From NCBI GenBank assembly GCA_029959555.1, contig JASCPI010000018.1:1-64000 (forward strand): a DNA stretch of 64,000 bases. The letters are read 5' to 3'. This DNA comes from Lysobacteraceae bacterium PS02065 (lineage in GTDB: Bacteria > Pseudomonadota > Gammaproteobacteria > Xanthomonadales > Rhodanobacteraceae). The notes beneath the pieces were generated by a model. That model did no database searches. It saw only the letters and a program-made list of their open reading frames with translations, and had not been told where the DNA came from. Below, in pieces: positions 43,092-53,303 of this stretch; position 1 is the stretch's first letter; each line of letters opens with the position of its first letter. A program made the position numbers and the translations under genes.

Positions 43092-44349
43092 GGCCCGTCA
43101 CCCTCTCCGGCACCGGCTTGGTCTTCTCGAAGCCGAAGTGGGTATAGACGAACAGGAAGATGAAGAACCCGAAGTACAGCGCGGTCAGGATGCGGCCGAC
43201 GACCGTTTCGACGGGGTCCGTGCCCGGGCCGGCGCCGATCTTGCCGAGCCACACGAAGCACACGCCGAGGACGAAGATCGCCGCACGGAAACCCGTGCCG
43301 CGGTAACGCCAGGACTTCACCTTGCCGCGATCCAGCCACGGCAGGAAGAACAGCACGACGATCGCGCCGAACATGACGAGCACGCCGAGCAGCTTGTCCG
43401 GGACCACGCGCAACATCGCGTAGAACGGCGTGTAGTACCACACCGGCTTGATGTGTTCCGGCGTGACGAGGCGGTTGGCCTCGACGAAGTTGTCGTGCTC
43501 GAGGAACCAGCCGCCGAGGGTCGGTTCGAAGAACAGGATGAACGCGCAGATCATGAGGAAGCAGCCGGTGTAGAACGTGTCCTTCACCGTGAAGTACGGG
43601 TGGAACGGCACGCCGTCGGCGGGCGCCTTGTCCGACCAGCGGTTGCCCTTCGGGCCCTTCTTGATCTCGACGCCGTCGGGGTTGTTCGAACCGACCTCGT
43701 GCAGCGCGAAGATGTGCAGCACGACGAGCAGCAGCAGCACCAGCGGCAGCGCGATCACGTGCAGCGCGAAGAAGCGGTTGAGGGTCGCGTCGGACGGCAG
43801 GTAGTCGCCCATGATCCACTCGGTCAGCGCGCCGCCGATGTAGGGGATCGCACCGAACAGCGAGATGATCACCTTGGCGCCCCAGAACGACATCTGGCCC
43901 CACGGCAGCACGTAGCCGAGGAACGCCTCGGCCATGAGCACGAGGTAGATCAGCATGCCGAGCACCCACACGAGCTCGCGCGGCTTCTTGTACGAACCGT
44001 ACATGACGCCGCGGAACATGTGGATGTAGACGACCACGAAGAACGCCGATGCACCCGTGGAGTGCATGTAGCGGATCAGCCACCCCCACTCGACGTCGCG
44101 CATGATGTACTCGACCGAGGCGAATGCTTCCGCAGCGCTCGGCTTGAAGTGCATCGTGAGGAAGATGCCGGTGACGATCTGGTTGACCAGCACCACCATC
44201 GACAGGACGCCGAAGATGTACCAGATGTTGAAGTTCTTCGGAGCGTAGTACTCCGTCATGTGCTTGCGGTAGAACGGCCCGAACGACGGTGCGCGATCGT
44301 TGAACCACTCCTGCACGCCGGTCACGGCGCGGGAAAGTGCGTTGGCCAT
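43084..44349 (-). CDS. petB: Cytochrome b of the bc1 complex
   Basis: The 421-aa membrane protein has about eight helices and binds the two b haems. Seen: WGWLIRYMHSTGASAFF with the first His, HMFRGVMYGSYKKPRELVW, GYVLPWGQMSFWGAKVI, and the PEWY-type region as PEHIKPVWYYTPFYAMLRVVPDKLLGV, which here reads PVWY. The second His pair lies in FFALHVIALPLVLLLLVVLHIFALHEVG. The C-terminal helices are complete. Central gene of petABC, with the petA stop adjacent to its start. Confidence 0.97.
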   Translation of the reverse strand: MANALSRAVTGVQEWFNDRAPSFGPFYRKHMTEYYAPKNFNIWYIFGVLSMVVLVNQIVTGIFLTMHFKPSAAEAFASVEYIMRDVEWGWLIRYMHSTGASAFFVVVYIHMFRGVMYGSYKKPRELVWVLGMLIYLVLMAEAFLGYVLPWGQMSFWGAKVIISLFGAIPYIGGALTEWIMGDYLPSDATLNRFFALHVIALPLVLLLLVVLHIFALHEVGSNNPDGVEIKKGPKGNRWSDKAPADGVPFHPYFTVKDTFYTGCFLMICAFILFFEPTLGGWFLEHDNFVEANRLVTPEHIKPVWYYTPFYAMLRVVPDKLLGVLVMFGAIVVLFFLPWLDRGKVKSWRYRGTGFRAAIFVLGVCFVWLGKIGAGPGTDPVETVVGRILTALYFGFFIFLFVYTHFGFEKTKPVPERVTGHD

Positions 44350-44946
44350 TTACGCTGCCCCCTCGGAGACGCCGATGACGATGTGGCCGTCGTCGACGAA
44401 CTTGTACGGCGGCACGACGAGGTTGCTCGGCGCGGGGACACCGTCGTAGACGCGACCGGCCATGTCGAAGCGCGACTTGTGGCAGGGGCAGAAGAAGCCG
44501 CCCTTCCACTCGGCGTCGAACGGCTCGGGCTTGAGCTCGGCATGCAGCTTCGGCGCGCAGCCGAGATGCGTGCACAGGCCGACGAGCACGAGGACCTCGG
44601 GCTTGAGCGAGCGGTACTCGTTCTGCGCGAACTTCGGCTGCTGGTCGGCGTTCTCGGACTTCGGGTCGCGCAGGCGACCGTCCTGCCCCGGCAGCGCATC
44701 GAGCTGCGCCTTGGTGCGGCGGATGATCCAGACGGGCTGTCCACGCCACTCGTAGATGACCATCTGGCCTTCTTCGAGCTTGCTGATGTCGGCATCGACC
44801 GGAGCACCCGCGGTCTTCGCCCGCGCGCTCGGTTGCCACGATTTGATGAAGGGTATGGCGGCCACCACGACACCTGCACCGCCGACGACAGCCGTCGTCG
44901 CGGTCAGGAATCGTCGGCGGCCCTTGTCGACGCCGTCATTTGCCAT
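44350..44946 (-). CDS. petA: Rieske iron-sulfur subunit of the bc1 complex
   Basis: The 198-aa protein has a twin-arginine leader (GRRRFLTATTAVVGGAGVVVAAIPFI) that doubles as the membrane anchor. The Rieske cluster motifs follow: CTHLGCAPKLH (about 124-134) and CPCHKSRFDMAGRV (about 153-166), giving two Cys and two His ligands. ASNLVVPPYKFVDDGHIVIGV ends the domain. It carries electrons from ubiquinol to cytochrome c1. First gene of the operon; its start lies 12 bases from a 16-bp tandem duplication. Confidence 0.97.
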   Translation of the reverse strand: MANDGVDKGRRRFLTATTAVVGGAGVVVAAIPFIKSWQPSARAKTAGAPVDADISKLEEGQMVIYEWRGQPVWIIRRTKAQLDALPGQDGRLRDPKSENADQQPKFAQNEYRSLKPEVLVLVGLCTHLGCAPKLHAELKPEPFDAEWKGGFFCPCHKSRFDMAGRVYDGVPAPSNLVVPPYKFVDDGHIVIGVSEGAA

Positions 44947-44957
44947 CCGGCACTCCA

Positions 44958-44989
44958 GGAGCTTGCTGATTACGGAGCTTGCTGATTAC
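44958..44989. repeat. 16-bp perfect tandem duplication in the petA/protease intergenic region
   Basis: GGAGCTTGCTGATTAC occurs twice head to tail (44958-44973 and 44974-44989). It lies in the leader between the divergent petA and DegS-like genes, 12 bases from the petA start, where an extra copy could alter the spacing of transcription signals. Confidence 0.85.
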
Positions 44990-45119
44990 TGCGGAGAAGA
45001 ACGGTACAACGATGGGGGAGCCCCAGAATCGTGGTAGTTTAACGAAGCACTCCGTACCGCACAATCAAGCGCGGCGCGGCAGGATGTCCCCCGCCACGGG
45101 CGCCCACGCCTTCCGGATC

Positions 45120-46331
45120 ATGCGCACCGCGACCACCCGTCTCGTCTCCTTCGTCGTGCGCTTCGCCGTGCTCGGCCTCGCCGTCGCGTTCCTCGTGAGC
45201 GTGTTCGCGCCAGGCATCGCGAGCCGGCTGCGCGGCCCCGCGGCCGCGCCGCAGGCGACACCGGTCGCCGCGCCACGCACGGACTCCCCTCGTGCGAGCG
45301 GACCGTTCTCGTATGCGGATGCGGTCAACCGCGCCGGCCCGGCCGTCGTCAGCATCTATGCGAACAAGATCACGACGATGCGGCAGTACCAGTACCGCGT
45401 CACGCCGGATCCACTGACCCAGCGCCTGTTCGGTTCGATCGTGCGCGGGCCGTCGTACCTCAAGCCGGAGCGCAGCCTGGGCTCGGGCGTCGTGTTCAGC
45501 GCCGACGGCTACGTGCTCACGAACAACCACGTCATCCACGGTGCCGACGACATCCAGGTGCTGCTCTCGGACGGCAACGTCGCGCGAGCCAGCGTGATCG
45601 GCGTGGATGCCGACACTGACCTGGCCGTACTGCGCATCGAGGCGGCGAACCTCGTGCCGATCAACATCGCCGAAGGCGGCACCACCAACGTCGGCGACGT
45701 CGTGCTCGCGATCGGCAACCCGTTCGGCATCGGCAAGACCGTCACGATGGGCATCGTCAGTGCGACCGGCCGCCAGCTGCGCCTGTCCGCCTACGAGGAC
45801 TTCATCCAGACCGATGCGGCGATCAACTCGGGCAACTCGGGTGGCGCGCTCGTCAACGCTGCAGGCGAGCTCGTCGGCATCAGCACGGCGTTCTATCGCA
45901 ACAGCGGCGATGCGCGGCAAGGCGGCACGGCCACGCAGAGTGCCGAAGGCATCGGCTTCGCGATCCCGGTCGCGACGGCCAAGGCCGTGCTCGACCAGAT
46001 CGTGCGCCACGGCCTCGTGATCCGCGGCTGGCTCGGCATCGACTACGCCGACGCCTCGATGGCCAACCCGACGCAGCCGGTCGTCGCGCGCGGCGCGGTC
46101 GTGCTCGAAGTGCACCCCGGCGGGCCCGCCGCTGCGGCGGGCCTGCGCGCCGGCGACGTGCTGCTGCGCCTGGACGGCGACGAGATCGCCGACGCGACCG
46201 ACCTGCGCATGCATGAAGCCGCTCTCGCTCCGGGCAAGCTCGTGCGCGTCGAAGGCCTGCGCAACGGCACCGCGTTCTCGCTCGACCTCACGATGATGCA
46301 ACGTCCGCAGCCGACGACCGTCGGGACCTGA
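45120..46331 (+). CDS. DegS-like membrane-anchored HtrA family serine protease
   Basis: The 403-aa protein has one N-terminal membrane helix (FVVRFAVLGLAVAFLVSVFA), a trypsin-like domain and a single PDZ domain, the layout of DegS/AlgW. Catalytic residues: His in GYVLTNNHVIHGADDI, Asp in GVDADTDLAVLRIE, Ser in NSGNSGGALVNAAG. The PDZ domain shows EVHPGGPAAAAGLRAGDVLLRLDG. DegS-type proteases cut anti-sigma factors when outer-membrane protein folding fails; a role in releasing sigma factors here is inference. The start at 45120 is preferred over 45084. Divergent from petA. Confidence 0.92.
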   Translation: MRTATTRLVSFVVRFAVLGLAVAFLVSVFAPGIASRLRGPAAAPQATPVAAPRTDSPRASGPFSYADAVNRAGPAVVSIYANKITTMRQYQYRVTPDPLTQRLFGSIVRGPSYLKPERSLGSGVVFSADGYVLTNNHVIHGADDIQVLLSDGNVARASVIGVDADTDLAVLRIEAANLVPINIAEGGTTNVGDVVLAIGNPFGIGKTVTMGIVSATGRQLRLSAYEDFIQTDAAINSGNSGGALVNAAGELVGISTAFYRNSGDARQGGTATQSAEGIGFAIPVATAKAVLDQIVRHGLVIRGWLGIDYADASMANPTQPVVARGAVVLEVHPGGPAAAAGLRAGDVLLRLDGDEIADATDLRMHEAALAPGKLVRVEGLRNGTAFSLDLTMMQRPQPTTVGT

Positions 46332-46359
46332 TCTCCGCCGGGCCGAGCCAGCGCCCGGC

Positions 46360-47319
46360 TCAGAGCGCCTTGCTGTAGCGCTCGCGCAGCGTCGCGACGC
46401 GCTCGACGTAGACCTGGGTCTCGGCGAACGGCGGCACGTTGTTGCCGTAGCGCTGCACCGCGCCCGGCCCCGAGTTGTACGCCGCGGTCGCGAGACGCAC
46501 GTCGCCGTTGAAGTTCCTGAGCATCTGCGCGAGGTATTGCGCGCCGCCGCGGATGTTCTCGGCCGCGTCGAACGCGTCGACGACACCGAGATCCGAAGCC
46601 GTGCCAGGCATCAGCTGCATGAGGCCCTGCGCGCCCTTCGAGGACAGCGCCATCGGGTTGAACGCCGATTCGGCATGCATGACCGCGCGGATCAGGGCCG
46701 CATCGACACCGAACTCGGCGGCCGCCTGCGCGACCTCGTCACGGTAGGCGTCGAGGTTGAGGCGCGTGGCCGAGAAGTCGATCTTCGAATGCACGTCGCA
46801 GGCGACGCAGGTCGCGATGTAGCTGAACAGCAGTGCGTACTTGCCGCCTCGCGGCGGCACGTTGGTGTACTCGACGATGCCGTCCTTGCGGTCGACGCGA
46901 TAGACCGCGCCACGCACGACCTTGGGCGTGGCCGGCGCGGCCGAGGCGACGACGGCCTTGACCGGTGCGGGGGTGGCCTTCGCATCGACCTGCGCGACCG
47001 CTTCCGTCTTCGCCGCATCGGCGGGCGGGGTGGCCGATGCCACGATCGGCGCGGTACTGACCGCGCCCGAGCGCTGTGCCCTGGGATCGACGCGCTCCTG
47101 GTAATCCCAGCGCCGCGTCGCCTGCGCACTGCTCGGCGCCGGCTTGCGCGCGGCATAGCTCGCGACCGCCTTGCAGCCGCTGAAGCTTTCCTTCTTGTTC
47201 GTGTAGGCGATCGTGCCGCCCGGGCCCTCGCACTTGTAGAGCGTGTCCGCGCGCACGACCGCCGGCGCCAGGCAGGCGGCCGCGACGGTGAGGCTGGCGA
47301 GGAAAGCGCGAATCGTCAT
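46360..47319 (-). CDS. Secreted lytic transglycosylase with N-terminal DUF4124-like domain
   Basis: The 319-aa precursor has a signal peptide ([22 protein letters not shown]), followed by [18 protein letters not shown], a DUF4124 segment. An Ala/Pro-rich linker with two tandem-looking DUF4124 strands follows ([18 protein letters not shown]). The C-terminal soluble lytic transglycosylase domain (about 205-319) has the catalytic Glu in HAESAFNP, the [13 protein letters not shown] motif and [13 protein letters not shown]. It would cleave murein glycan strands. Convergent with the DegS-like protease, with a weak GC hairpin between the stops. Confidence 0.93.
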   Translation of the reverse strand: MTIRAFLASLTVAAACLAPAVVRADTLYKCEGPGGTIAYTNKKESFSGCKAVASYAARKPAPSSAQATRRWDYQERVDPRAQRSGAVSTAPIVASATPPADAAKTEAVAQVDAKATPAPVKAVVASAAPATPKVVRGAVYRVDRKDGIVEYTNVPPRGGKYALLFSYIATCVACDVHSKIDFSATRLNLDAYRDEVAQAAAEFGVDAALIRAVMHAESAFNPMALSSKGAQGLMQLMPGTASDLGVVDAFDAAENIRGGAQYLAQMLRNFNGDVRLATAAYNSGPGAVQRYGNNVPPFAETQVYVERVATLRERYSKAL

Positions 47320-47453
47320 CGGGTGCTATGGAACCGTGTCCTGCGGAAAAGTTTCGCGACCTGCCCCTCAGCACGGCAGATCGGCCCCGCGGCGCTGGCG
47401 GCGTCCACAGGCAGCGCGTAAACTACTGTGTTCGCTCACGATTCTCCAGACCC

Positions 47454-48797
47454 ATGGCCGGCAAGCTCTACATCAAGACCCACGGTTGCCAGATGAACGA
47501 GTACGACTCGGCCAAGATGGTCGACGTGCTGCAGGCCTCGCATGGGCTCGAGCTGACCGACGACGAGGCCGAAGCCGACGTCATCCTCGTCAACACCTGC
47601 TCGATCCGCGAGAAGGCTCAGGAGAAGGTGTTCAGCCAGCTCGGCCGCTGGCGCCAGCTCAAGCAGGCGAACTCGTCCGTCGTGATCGGCGTCGGCGGTT
47701 GCGTCGCGAGCCAGGAAGGCGAGGCGATCGTCAAGCGCGCGCCGTTCGTCGACCTCGTGTTCGGCCCGCAGACCCTGCATCGCCTGCCCGAGATGATCGC
47801 GGCGCGACGCGCCACCGGCAAACCGCAGGTCGACATCAGCTTCCCCGAGATCGAGAAGTTCGACCGCCTGCCCGAGCCACGCGCCGAAGGCCCGACTGCG
47901 TTCGTCTCGATCATGGAAGGCTGCTCGAAGTACTGCACGTACTGCGTGGTGCCCTATACGCGCGGCGAGGAGATCAGCCGACCGTTCGACGACGTCGTCG
48001 CCGAAGTCGCGATGCTCGCCGAGCAAGGCGTGCGCGAGGTCACCCTGCTCGGCCAGAACGTCAACGCCTACCGTGGCCCGATGCACGACGGCGGCGTCGC
48101 CGATCTCGGCCTGCTGATCCACGCGATCGCCGAGATCGACGGCATCGGCCGCATCCGCTTCACCACGTCGCATCCGATGGAGTTCAGCGATTCGCTGATC
48201 GACGCATTCGCCAATGTGCCGCAGCTCGCCAATTTCCTGCACCTGCCCGTGCAGTCGGGCTCGGACCGCATCCTCGCCGCGATGAAGCGCGGCTACACCG
48301 CGATCGAGTTCAAGCAGCGCATCCGCAAGCTGCGCGCGGTGCGTCCGGACATCTGCCTGTCGTCGGATTTCATCGTCGGCTTCCCGGGCGAGACCGACGC
48401 CGATTTCGAGAAGACGATGAAGCTCATCGACGACATCGGCTTCGACCAGAGCTTCAGCTTCATCTTCTCGGCGCGCCCGGGCACGCCGGCCGCGACGCTC
48501 GCCGACGACACGCCGGCCGAGGTCAAGCATGCACGCCTGACGCGCCTGCAGGCGGCGATCAACGCGAACGCACGCCGCATCAACGAGGCGATGGTCGGAT
48601 CGACGCAGCGCGTGCTCGTCGAAGGCCTGAGCCGCAAGAGCGCGCAGGAGCTCACGGGCCGCACCGAGAACATGCGCTTCGTGAACTTCCCGGGCCATCC
48701 GCGCCTGATCGGCCAATTCGTCGACGTGGTCGTCACCGAAGCGATGAGCAACTCGCTGCGCGGTCGCCTCTGGCTCGCGGACGATCGCGCCGCGTGA
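47454..48797 (+). CDS. miaB: tRNA-2-methylthio-N6-dimethylallyladenosine synthase
   Basis: The 447-aa radical-SAM methylthiotransferase modifies A37 of tRNAs reading UNN codons. The N-terminal UPF0004 domain binds one [4Fe-4S] cluster ([42 protein letters not shown]). The radical-SAM motif [17 protein letters not shown] (about 153-169) binds the second. A C-terminal TRAM domain (about 380-440) includes [22 protein letters not shown]. All clusters are intact. The start ATG at 47454 begins [11 protein letters not shown]; the longer frame is not conserved. Confidence 0.98.
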   Translation: MAGKLYIKTHGCQMNEYDSAKMVDVLQASHGLELTDDEAEADVILVNTCSIREKAQEKVFSQLGRWRQLKQANSSVVIGVGGCVASQEGEAIVKRAPFVDLVFGPQTLHRLPEMIAARRATGKPQVDISFPEIEKFDRLPEPRAEGPTAFVSIMEGCSKYCTYCVVPYTRGEEISRPFDDVVAEVAMLAEQGVREVTLLGQNVNAYRGPMHDGGVADLGLLIHAIAEIDGIGRIRFTTSHPMEFSDSLIDAFANVPQLANFLHLPVQSGSDRILAAMKRGYTAIEFKQRIRKLRAVRPDICLSSDFIVGFPGETDADFEKTMKLIDDIGFDQSFSFIFSARPGTPAATLADDTPAEVKHARLTRLQAAINANARRINEAMVGSTQRVLVEGLSRKSAQELTGRTENMRFVNFPGHPRLIGQFVDVVVTEAMSNSLRGRLWLADDRAA

Positions 48798-48822
48798 CGC
48801 GATCGCCCGCGCGTCGCGCGGA

Positions 48823-50136
48823 TCAGTCCTTGGGTTCGCCGCGGTACTTGCGCTGGTAGGTCTCGTTGAGGCGCGTGTGGCGGCTGGCGAGATCCACTTC
48901 ACGTCCGCCGATCCACGCGCGCTCGACGAGCGTGCGCACCTCGAGCACGTCGCCGTCGGCGACGAACAGCGTCGCATCCTTGCCGACATCGAGTGAGCCG
49001 AGCCGCCCGGCGACGCCGAGGATCTCGGCCGGACCGAGCGTGATCGCACGCAACGCGGCATCGGCACCGAGCCCGTAGGCTGCGTAGCTGGCCGCCTGGT
49101 ACGGCAGGTTGCGTTCGTTCGACGCCGCCATGCTGTCGCCGTCGTTGGCGATGGCGAGCGTCACGCCCGCTGCCGCGAGCTTGCCGGCCGAGGCGTAGAC
49201 GGTGTCGTAGGCCTCGCCGCGGCGTGCCGGCAGCGAGTGCGACGACCCGAGGATCACCGGGATGCCGGCAGCCTGGAGGGTCGACGCGAAACGCCAGGCG
49301 TCTCGACCACCGACGATCGCGATGCGCAGTTTCTCGCGCGTGGCGAACGCGAGCGCCTCGCGGATCTGCACCGACGAATCCGCGTGCACGAGCACGAGCT
49401 CACGACGCTCGAGCGCCGGCAGCATCGCTTCCCATCGCAGGTCCTGGACGCCTTGTCCCTTGCCTTTGCCGGCGGCGTAGGCACGCGCGTCCCGCATGGC
49501 CTGATCGAGGGCTGCGCGTTTCGTGCGGGCGCCCTCCTCGGCACGATCGCGCGCGGCCTGCGGCATCCAGTCGGGTGCTCGCGCCTGCGGCCACACGAGG
49601 ACGAGCCCGGCGGGAGCGGCGACGGTCATCTGTTCGGCCGTCCAGCCGTCCGGACGCATGAGCGCCGCGCGACCCGCGAGCACACCGTCGCTGCCGGCGC
49701 CCGGCATCACGAGCGCGGCGAGCACGCCGTTGGCACGCGCGACCGGCCACAGTTCGGTGTCCGGGTTGACCGCGGACTCTGCGCGCACTTCGGGCGTGAC
49801 CGCACCGCTTTCGGCGAAATCGTTGGTCGCGCGCACCGCGGCCACCTCGCTGAGGCCGATCACGCTGTTGGCGGCGATCAGGCCCGGGTAGATGCGCTTG
49901 CCCGCGAGATCGATGCGGATCGCGCCGGCCGGCGCGTCGACCGTCGCGCCGAGTGCGGCGATGCGCCCGTCGACGATGAGCAGTTCACCCTTGGGCACGA
50001 CGCCGTGGCTGACCGTGTACAGGTCAGCACCGGCGAGCACCACCGGTGTGGCGGGCGCGCCAGGCGCGGGCGTCACCGCAGTCACGGCATGGGCGAATCC
50101 CGCGGCGAGCGCGGCAATGAGGACACGCAGGGTCAT
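48823..50136 (-). CDS. Secreted amidohydrolase-family protein lacking the HxH metal motif
   Basis: The 437-aa protein has a signal peptide ([20 protein letters not shown]) and the composite-beta-sandwich entry [33 protein letters not shown] of imidazolonepropionase-like amidohydrolases. Where active enzymes have the GLIDxHxH metal site this protein reads [11 protein letters not shown] (about residue 82), so the metal pair is lost. Later positions keep single His/Asp residues ([23 protein letters not shown]) that may be remnants. It ends with [25 protein letters not shown], a typical C-terminal strand. The start overlaps the stop of the larger upstream gene (ATGA). A non-catalytic or partner role is likely. 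Confidence 0.87.
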   Translation of the reverse strand: MTLRVLIAALAAGFAHAVTAVTPAPGAPATPVVLAGADLYTVSHGVVPKGELLIVDGRIAALGATVDAPAGAIRIDLAGKRIYPGLIAANSVIGLSEVAAVRATNDFAESGAVTPEVRAESAVNPDTELWPVARANGVLAALVMPGAGSDGVLAGRAALMRPDGWTAEQMTVAAPAGLVLVWPQARAPDWMPQAARDRAEEGARTKRAALDQAMRDARAYAAGKGKGQGVQDLRWEAMLPALERRELVLVHADSSVQIREALAFATREKLRIAIVGGRDAWRFASTLQAAGIPVILGSSHSLPARRGEAYDTVYASAGKLAAAGVTLAIANDGDSMAASNERNLPYQAASYAAYGLGADAALRAITLGPAEILGVAGRLGSLDVGKDATLFVADGDVLEVRTLVERAWIGGREVDLASRHTRLNETYQRKYRGEPKD

Positions 50137-53100
50137 CGGTGTTCCTCCTCGCAGACGTTGACGGGCTCGCTGTCGTGGTACGGCGGCCTCAACCCGGCGA
50201 AATGCACGAGATCGTGGTCGGCCTTCGGCGCCGGCGCAGCGGCATCGGACTTGCGTTCGCCATCGCCCCTGGCGAGCGCCTTGACGCGTTCGGGCAGGAT
50301 CTTCGCGACGAGGCGATCGCGCTCGCGCACGATGCGCGCGCGTTCGACGAGGTCGTCGGCACGATCGAAGCGCTTGCGGCCGTCGACCCAGGTCTGTTCG
50401 GCGATCGCGAACGACGACAGCGGATGCGCACTCCACACGACGAGATCGGCATCCTTGCCCACGGCCAGCGAGCCGACGCGCGACTCGACGTGCAGCTGCT
50501 TCGCGGGGTTTCGCGTGACGAGATCGAGCGCCTCGGTCTCGGCGAGGCCACCGTACTTCACGGCCTTCGCGGCCTCGGTATTGAGGCGCCGGCCGAGTTC
50601 GTCGGAGTCGGAATTGAACGACACGACCACGCCCTGCCGCGTCATCAACGCGCCCGCATAAGGGATCGCGTCGGCGACTTCCATCTTGTAGGCCCACCAG
50701 TCGCTGAAGGTCGACGCACCGGCACCGAGCGCGGCGAGTTCGTCGGCGACCTTGTAGCCCTCGAGCACGTGCTGGAACGTCGGTACGAAGCGGTAACGCT
50801 GCGCGATCCGCACGAAGCCGAGGATCTCGTCCTGTCGATAGCTGTGCACGTGCACGTAGCGGCGGGCCTCGAGGATCTCGGCGAGCGCCTCGAGGCGCAG
50901 GTCGCGCCGCACCGGCGCGCCCTTCTTCGCGGCGAGGCGATCACGGTAATCCTGTGCAGCCGCGAAGCTGTCGACGAGGATCTCCTGCACGCCCATGCGC
51001 GTCTGCGGGTAGCGTTTCGTGAACGCCTCGCCCCAGTTGGCCTGCTTGACGTTCTCGCCGAGCGCGAACTTGATCGTGCCGGGCGCGCCCTCGAAACGCA
51101 GGGCCTGCGCGTCACCGCCCCAGCGCAGCTTGATGGTCTGTGCCTGACCGCCGATCGTGTTGGCCGAGCCGTGCAGCAGGTGCGCGCTGGTCACGCCGCC
51201 GGCGAGCTGGCGGTACAGCGTCATGTCGGTCGGATCGAGCACGTCGCCGACGCGCACCTCGCTGGTGACCGAGTGGGAGCTTTCGTTGACGCCACCCGAG
51301 ACGGCCATGTGCGAGTGCGCGTCGATGAGACCCGGCGTGACGTGCTTGCCGCGTGCGTCGACCTCGACCGCACCCGACGGCACGCCGAGCCCGCGACCGA
51401 TGGCCTTGATGCGGCCTCCTTCGACGAGCACGTCGGCATCCTCGAGCACGCCTTGTGCCTCCTGCGTCCACACCGTCGCGTGGCGGAACACCACCGCGCG
51501 GGATGCCGGTGCATCGACGACACCATGTTCGCCGGCCGGATAGCGTCCGAGTGAACCGGGCAGCGGCGGTACCACGGCTTTCGCGGCCACGGCCCTGGCC
51601 GTGTCGGCACGCCGGCCTTCGATGCGCCATTCGCCACCGTCGTCGAGCACGACGCGCCCCGACAACGTGTCGCCGTCGAGCGACGCGACGAGCGCGACAC
51701 GCTCGCTCGAGCGACCGACGAGGCGACCCGGCAGGTACGCGGTCAGCGTGTCGCCGGCGACCGTCACCGCGACGTCGGCGTCGCCGGCCTTGCCCTTCTG
51801 CGTGGCGGGTTCGCCACTGATCTCGAGATCACGCGGTCCGTCGACGCCGTGCCACGTCAGCGTCCAGCGGCCGCGCGCATCGGCCGGCGCGCCACGCGAA
51901 GGCAGGCGACGACCGTCGATCCAGGTCTCGTGGATGCGCGCACGATCGGAACGGAACAGGTCGGCATCGGCGACGACGAACTGGGCGAGACGACCGCGCT
52001 CGAGCGTGCCGAGACGGTCCGACACGCCGAGGATCGCCGCGGGCTGCACGGTCAGCGCGGCCAGTGCGTGGTCCTCGTCGAGGCCGCTCGAGACGGCCTT
52101 GCGCACGTGCTTCCAGAACGTTTCCTGCGGCTTCTTGAGGCCGGCCGCCGTGAATGCGAACGGCACGCCGGCCGAGGCGAGTACGCGCGCGTTGAACGGC
52201 GCCCATTCCCAGTGCTCGAGTTCGGCGAGCGACACGTCGAGCGCACGATCGGGATCCTCGACGGCAGGCGCCTCGGGGAAGTCGAGCGGCACGATCACGG
52301 GCACGCGGGCGTCGGCGAGCTCGCCGACACGGCGATACTCGCGCCCGGAGCCGACCAGCACGGCGGACAGGTCGAACTCGCGCGCGATCGCGAGCGAGCG
52401 ACCGATGTCGAGCTCGTCGCGCGTCGCGAAGATCGCGGTCTGCCGACCGTCGGCGAGCGGGCCGAGCGCCTCGAGCGCGAGGTTCGCCTCGATCGCCTCG
52501 GCATCGCGATGACGCGATTGCCAGGCGAGGCGTTGAGCCTGCCAGCGTGCGTCGAGCACGGTCTGGCGCACGAGCGCGATCGCGCCCATGAGCGAGGCAG
52601 GATAGTCGCGCGAAGGCCACGTGCCGAATTCGAACGCGACATGCTGCGCGACACGCGGGCGCACGAGGATCTCGTTCGCCCGCGACGCTTCGGCAGTCGT
52701 GACGAGCGCCGACTGGCCGCGCAGCACGCCCTTGCCGGGCACCGACAGCACGCTCGTGAATCCGAGGTCGCGCAGTGCCGTGGCCGCCTTCGCGTCGGGG
52801 CGCAGGCGCTCGGCGACGTCGAGCTCGGGTTGCACCTTGCGGTTCCAGTGGCGTGCACCGGACACCGGCGGATCGGCCTCGGCGCCGCGTGCCGGCGGCG
52901 TCGCGGGTTCGGGATCGCGCGGCTGCGCATAGTCGCTCGAGGCGTCGATGAAGCCCGCGAACACGCTGCGCCCGCCGACGTCGACGACGAGCGCGTCGGA
53001 AGGCACGGCGACCTTCGCGCCGACATCGACGATGCGTCCGTCGCGCACGACGAGCGTGCCACGTTCGATCACCTGCCCCGGCTTCACGACGAGTCGCGCG

Positions 53101-53243
53101 TTGATGATCGCGGCCGAGCGCGGCGTGCGGTCGGCGATGCCCTCGACGGGCACGGTATCGGTGGGCGACGCGGCGACGGTCGTCGCCGGCAAGGCCAAGG
53201 AAAGGACGAACCGCCAGGCATGGCGGCGCGGGCTCGGGCGCAT
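50133..53243 (-). CDS. Secreted double-domain amidohydrolase (degenerate plus active half)
   Basis: The 1036-aa precursor has a signal peptide ([21 protein letters not shown]). Two amidohydrolase units follow. The first (about 45-455) has [17 protein letters not shown] in place of the metal motif and lacks further His ligands. The second (about 590-1000) has the intact [14 protein letters not shown] (about residue 636-649), [10 protein letters not shown] and [10 protein letters not shown] as further His ligands, and [10 protein letters not shown] with the Asp. An insert of about 120 residues ([19 protein letters not shown], beta-rich) joins them. The second half is probably a metal-dependent hydrolase of a small cyclic amide or dipeptide; the substrate is unknown. 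The shorter amidohydrolase gene follows, coupled by ATGA. Confidence 0.9.
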   Translation of the reverse strand: MRPSPRRHAWRFVLSLALPATTVAASPTDTVPVEGIADRTPRSAAIINARLVVKPGQVIERGTLVVRDGRIVDVGAKVAVPSDALVVDVGGRSVFAGFIDASSDYAQPRDPEPATPPARGAEADPPVSGARHWNRKVQPELDVAERLRPDAKAATALRDLGFTSVLSVPGKGVLRGQSALVTTAEASRANEILVRPRVAQHVAFEFGTWPSRDYPASLMGAIALVRQTVLDARWQAQRLAWQSRHRDAEAIEANLALEALGPLADGRQTAIFATRDELDIGRSLAIAREFDLSAVLVGSGREYRRVGELADARVPVIVPLDFPEAPAVEDPDRALDVSLAELEHWEWAPFNARVLASAGVPFAFTAAGLKKPQETFWKHVRKAVSSGLDEDHALAALTVQPAAILGVSDRLGTLERGRLAQFVVADADLFRSDRARIHETWIDGRRLPSRGAPADARGRWTLTWHGVDGPRDLEISGEPATQKGKAGDADVAVTVAGDTLTAYLPGRLVGRSSERVALVASLDGDTLSGRVVLDDGGEWRIEGRRADTARAVAAKAVVPPLPGSLGRYPAGEHGVVDAPASRAVVFRHATVWTQEAQGVLEDADVLVEGGRIKAIGRGLGVPSGAVEVDARGKHVTPGLIDAHSHMAVSGGVNESSHSVTSEVRVGDVLDPTDMTLYRQLAGGVTSAHLLHGSANTIGGQAQTIKLRWGGDAQALRFEGAPGTIKFALGENVKQANWGEAFTKRYPQTRMGVQEILVDSFAAAQDYRDRLAAKKGAPVRRDLRLEALAEILEARRYVHVHSYRQDEILGFVRIAQRYRFVPTFQHVLEGYKVADELAALGAGASTFSDWWAYKMEVADAIPYAGALMTRQGVVVSFNSDSDELGRRLNTEAAKAVKYGGLAETEALDLVTRNPAKQLHVESRVGSLAVGKDADLVVWSAHPLSSFAIAEQTWVDGRKRFDRADDLVERARIVRERDRLVAKILPERVKALARGDGERKSDAAAPAPKADHDLVHFAGLRPPYHDSEPVNVCEEEHR

Positions 53244-53303
53244 CGATGGACTCCCTGGTGTGGATGCCGCGCGTGGCGCGGCCCCCGCCGCGCCACCTCG
53301 GGA

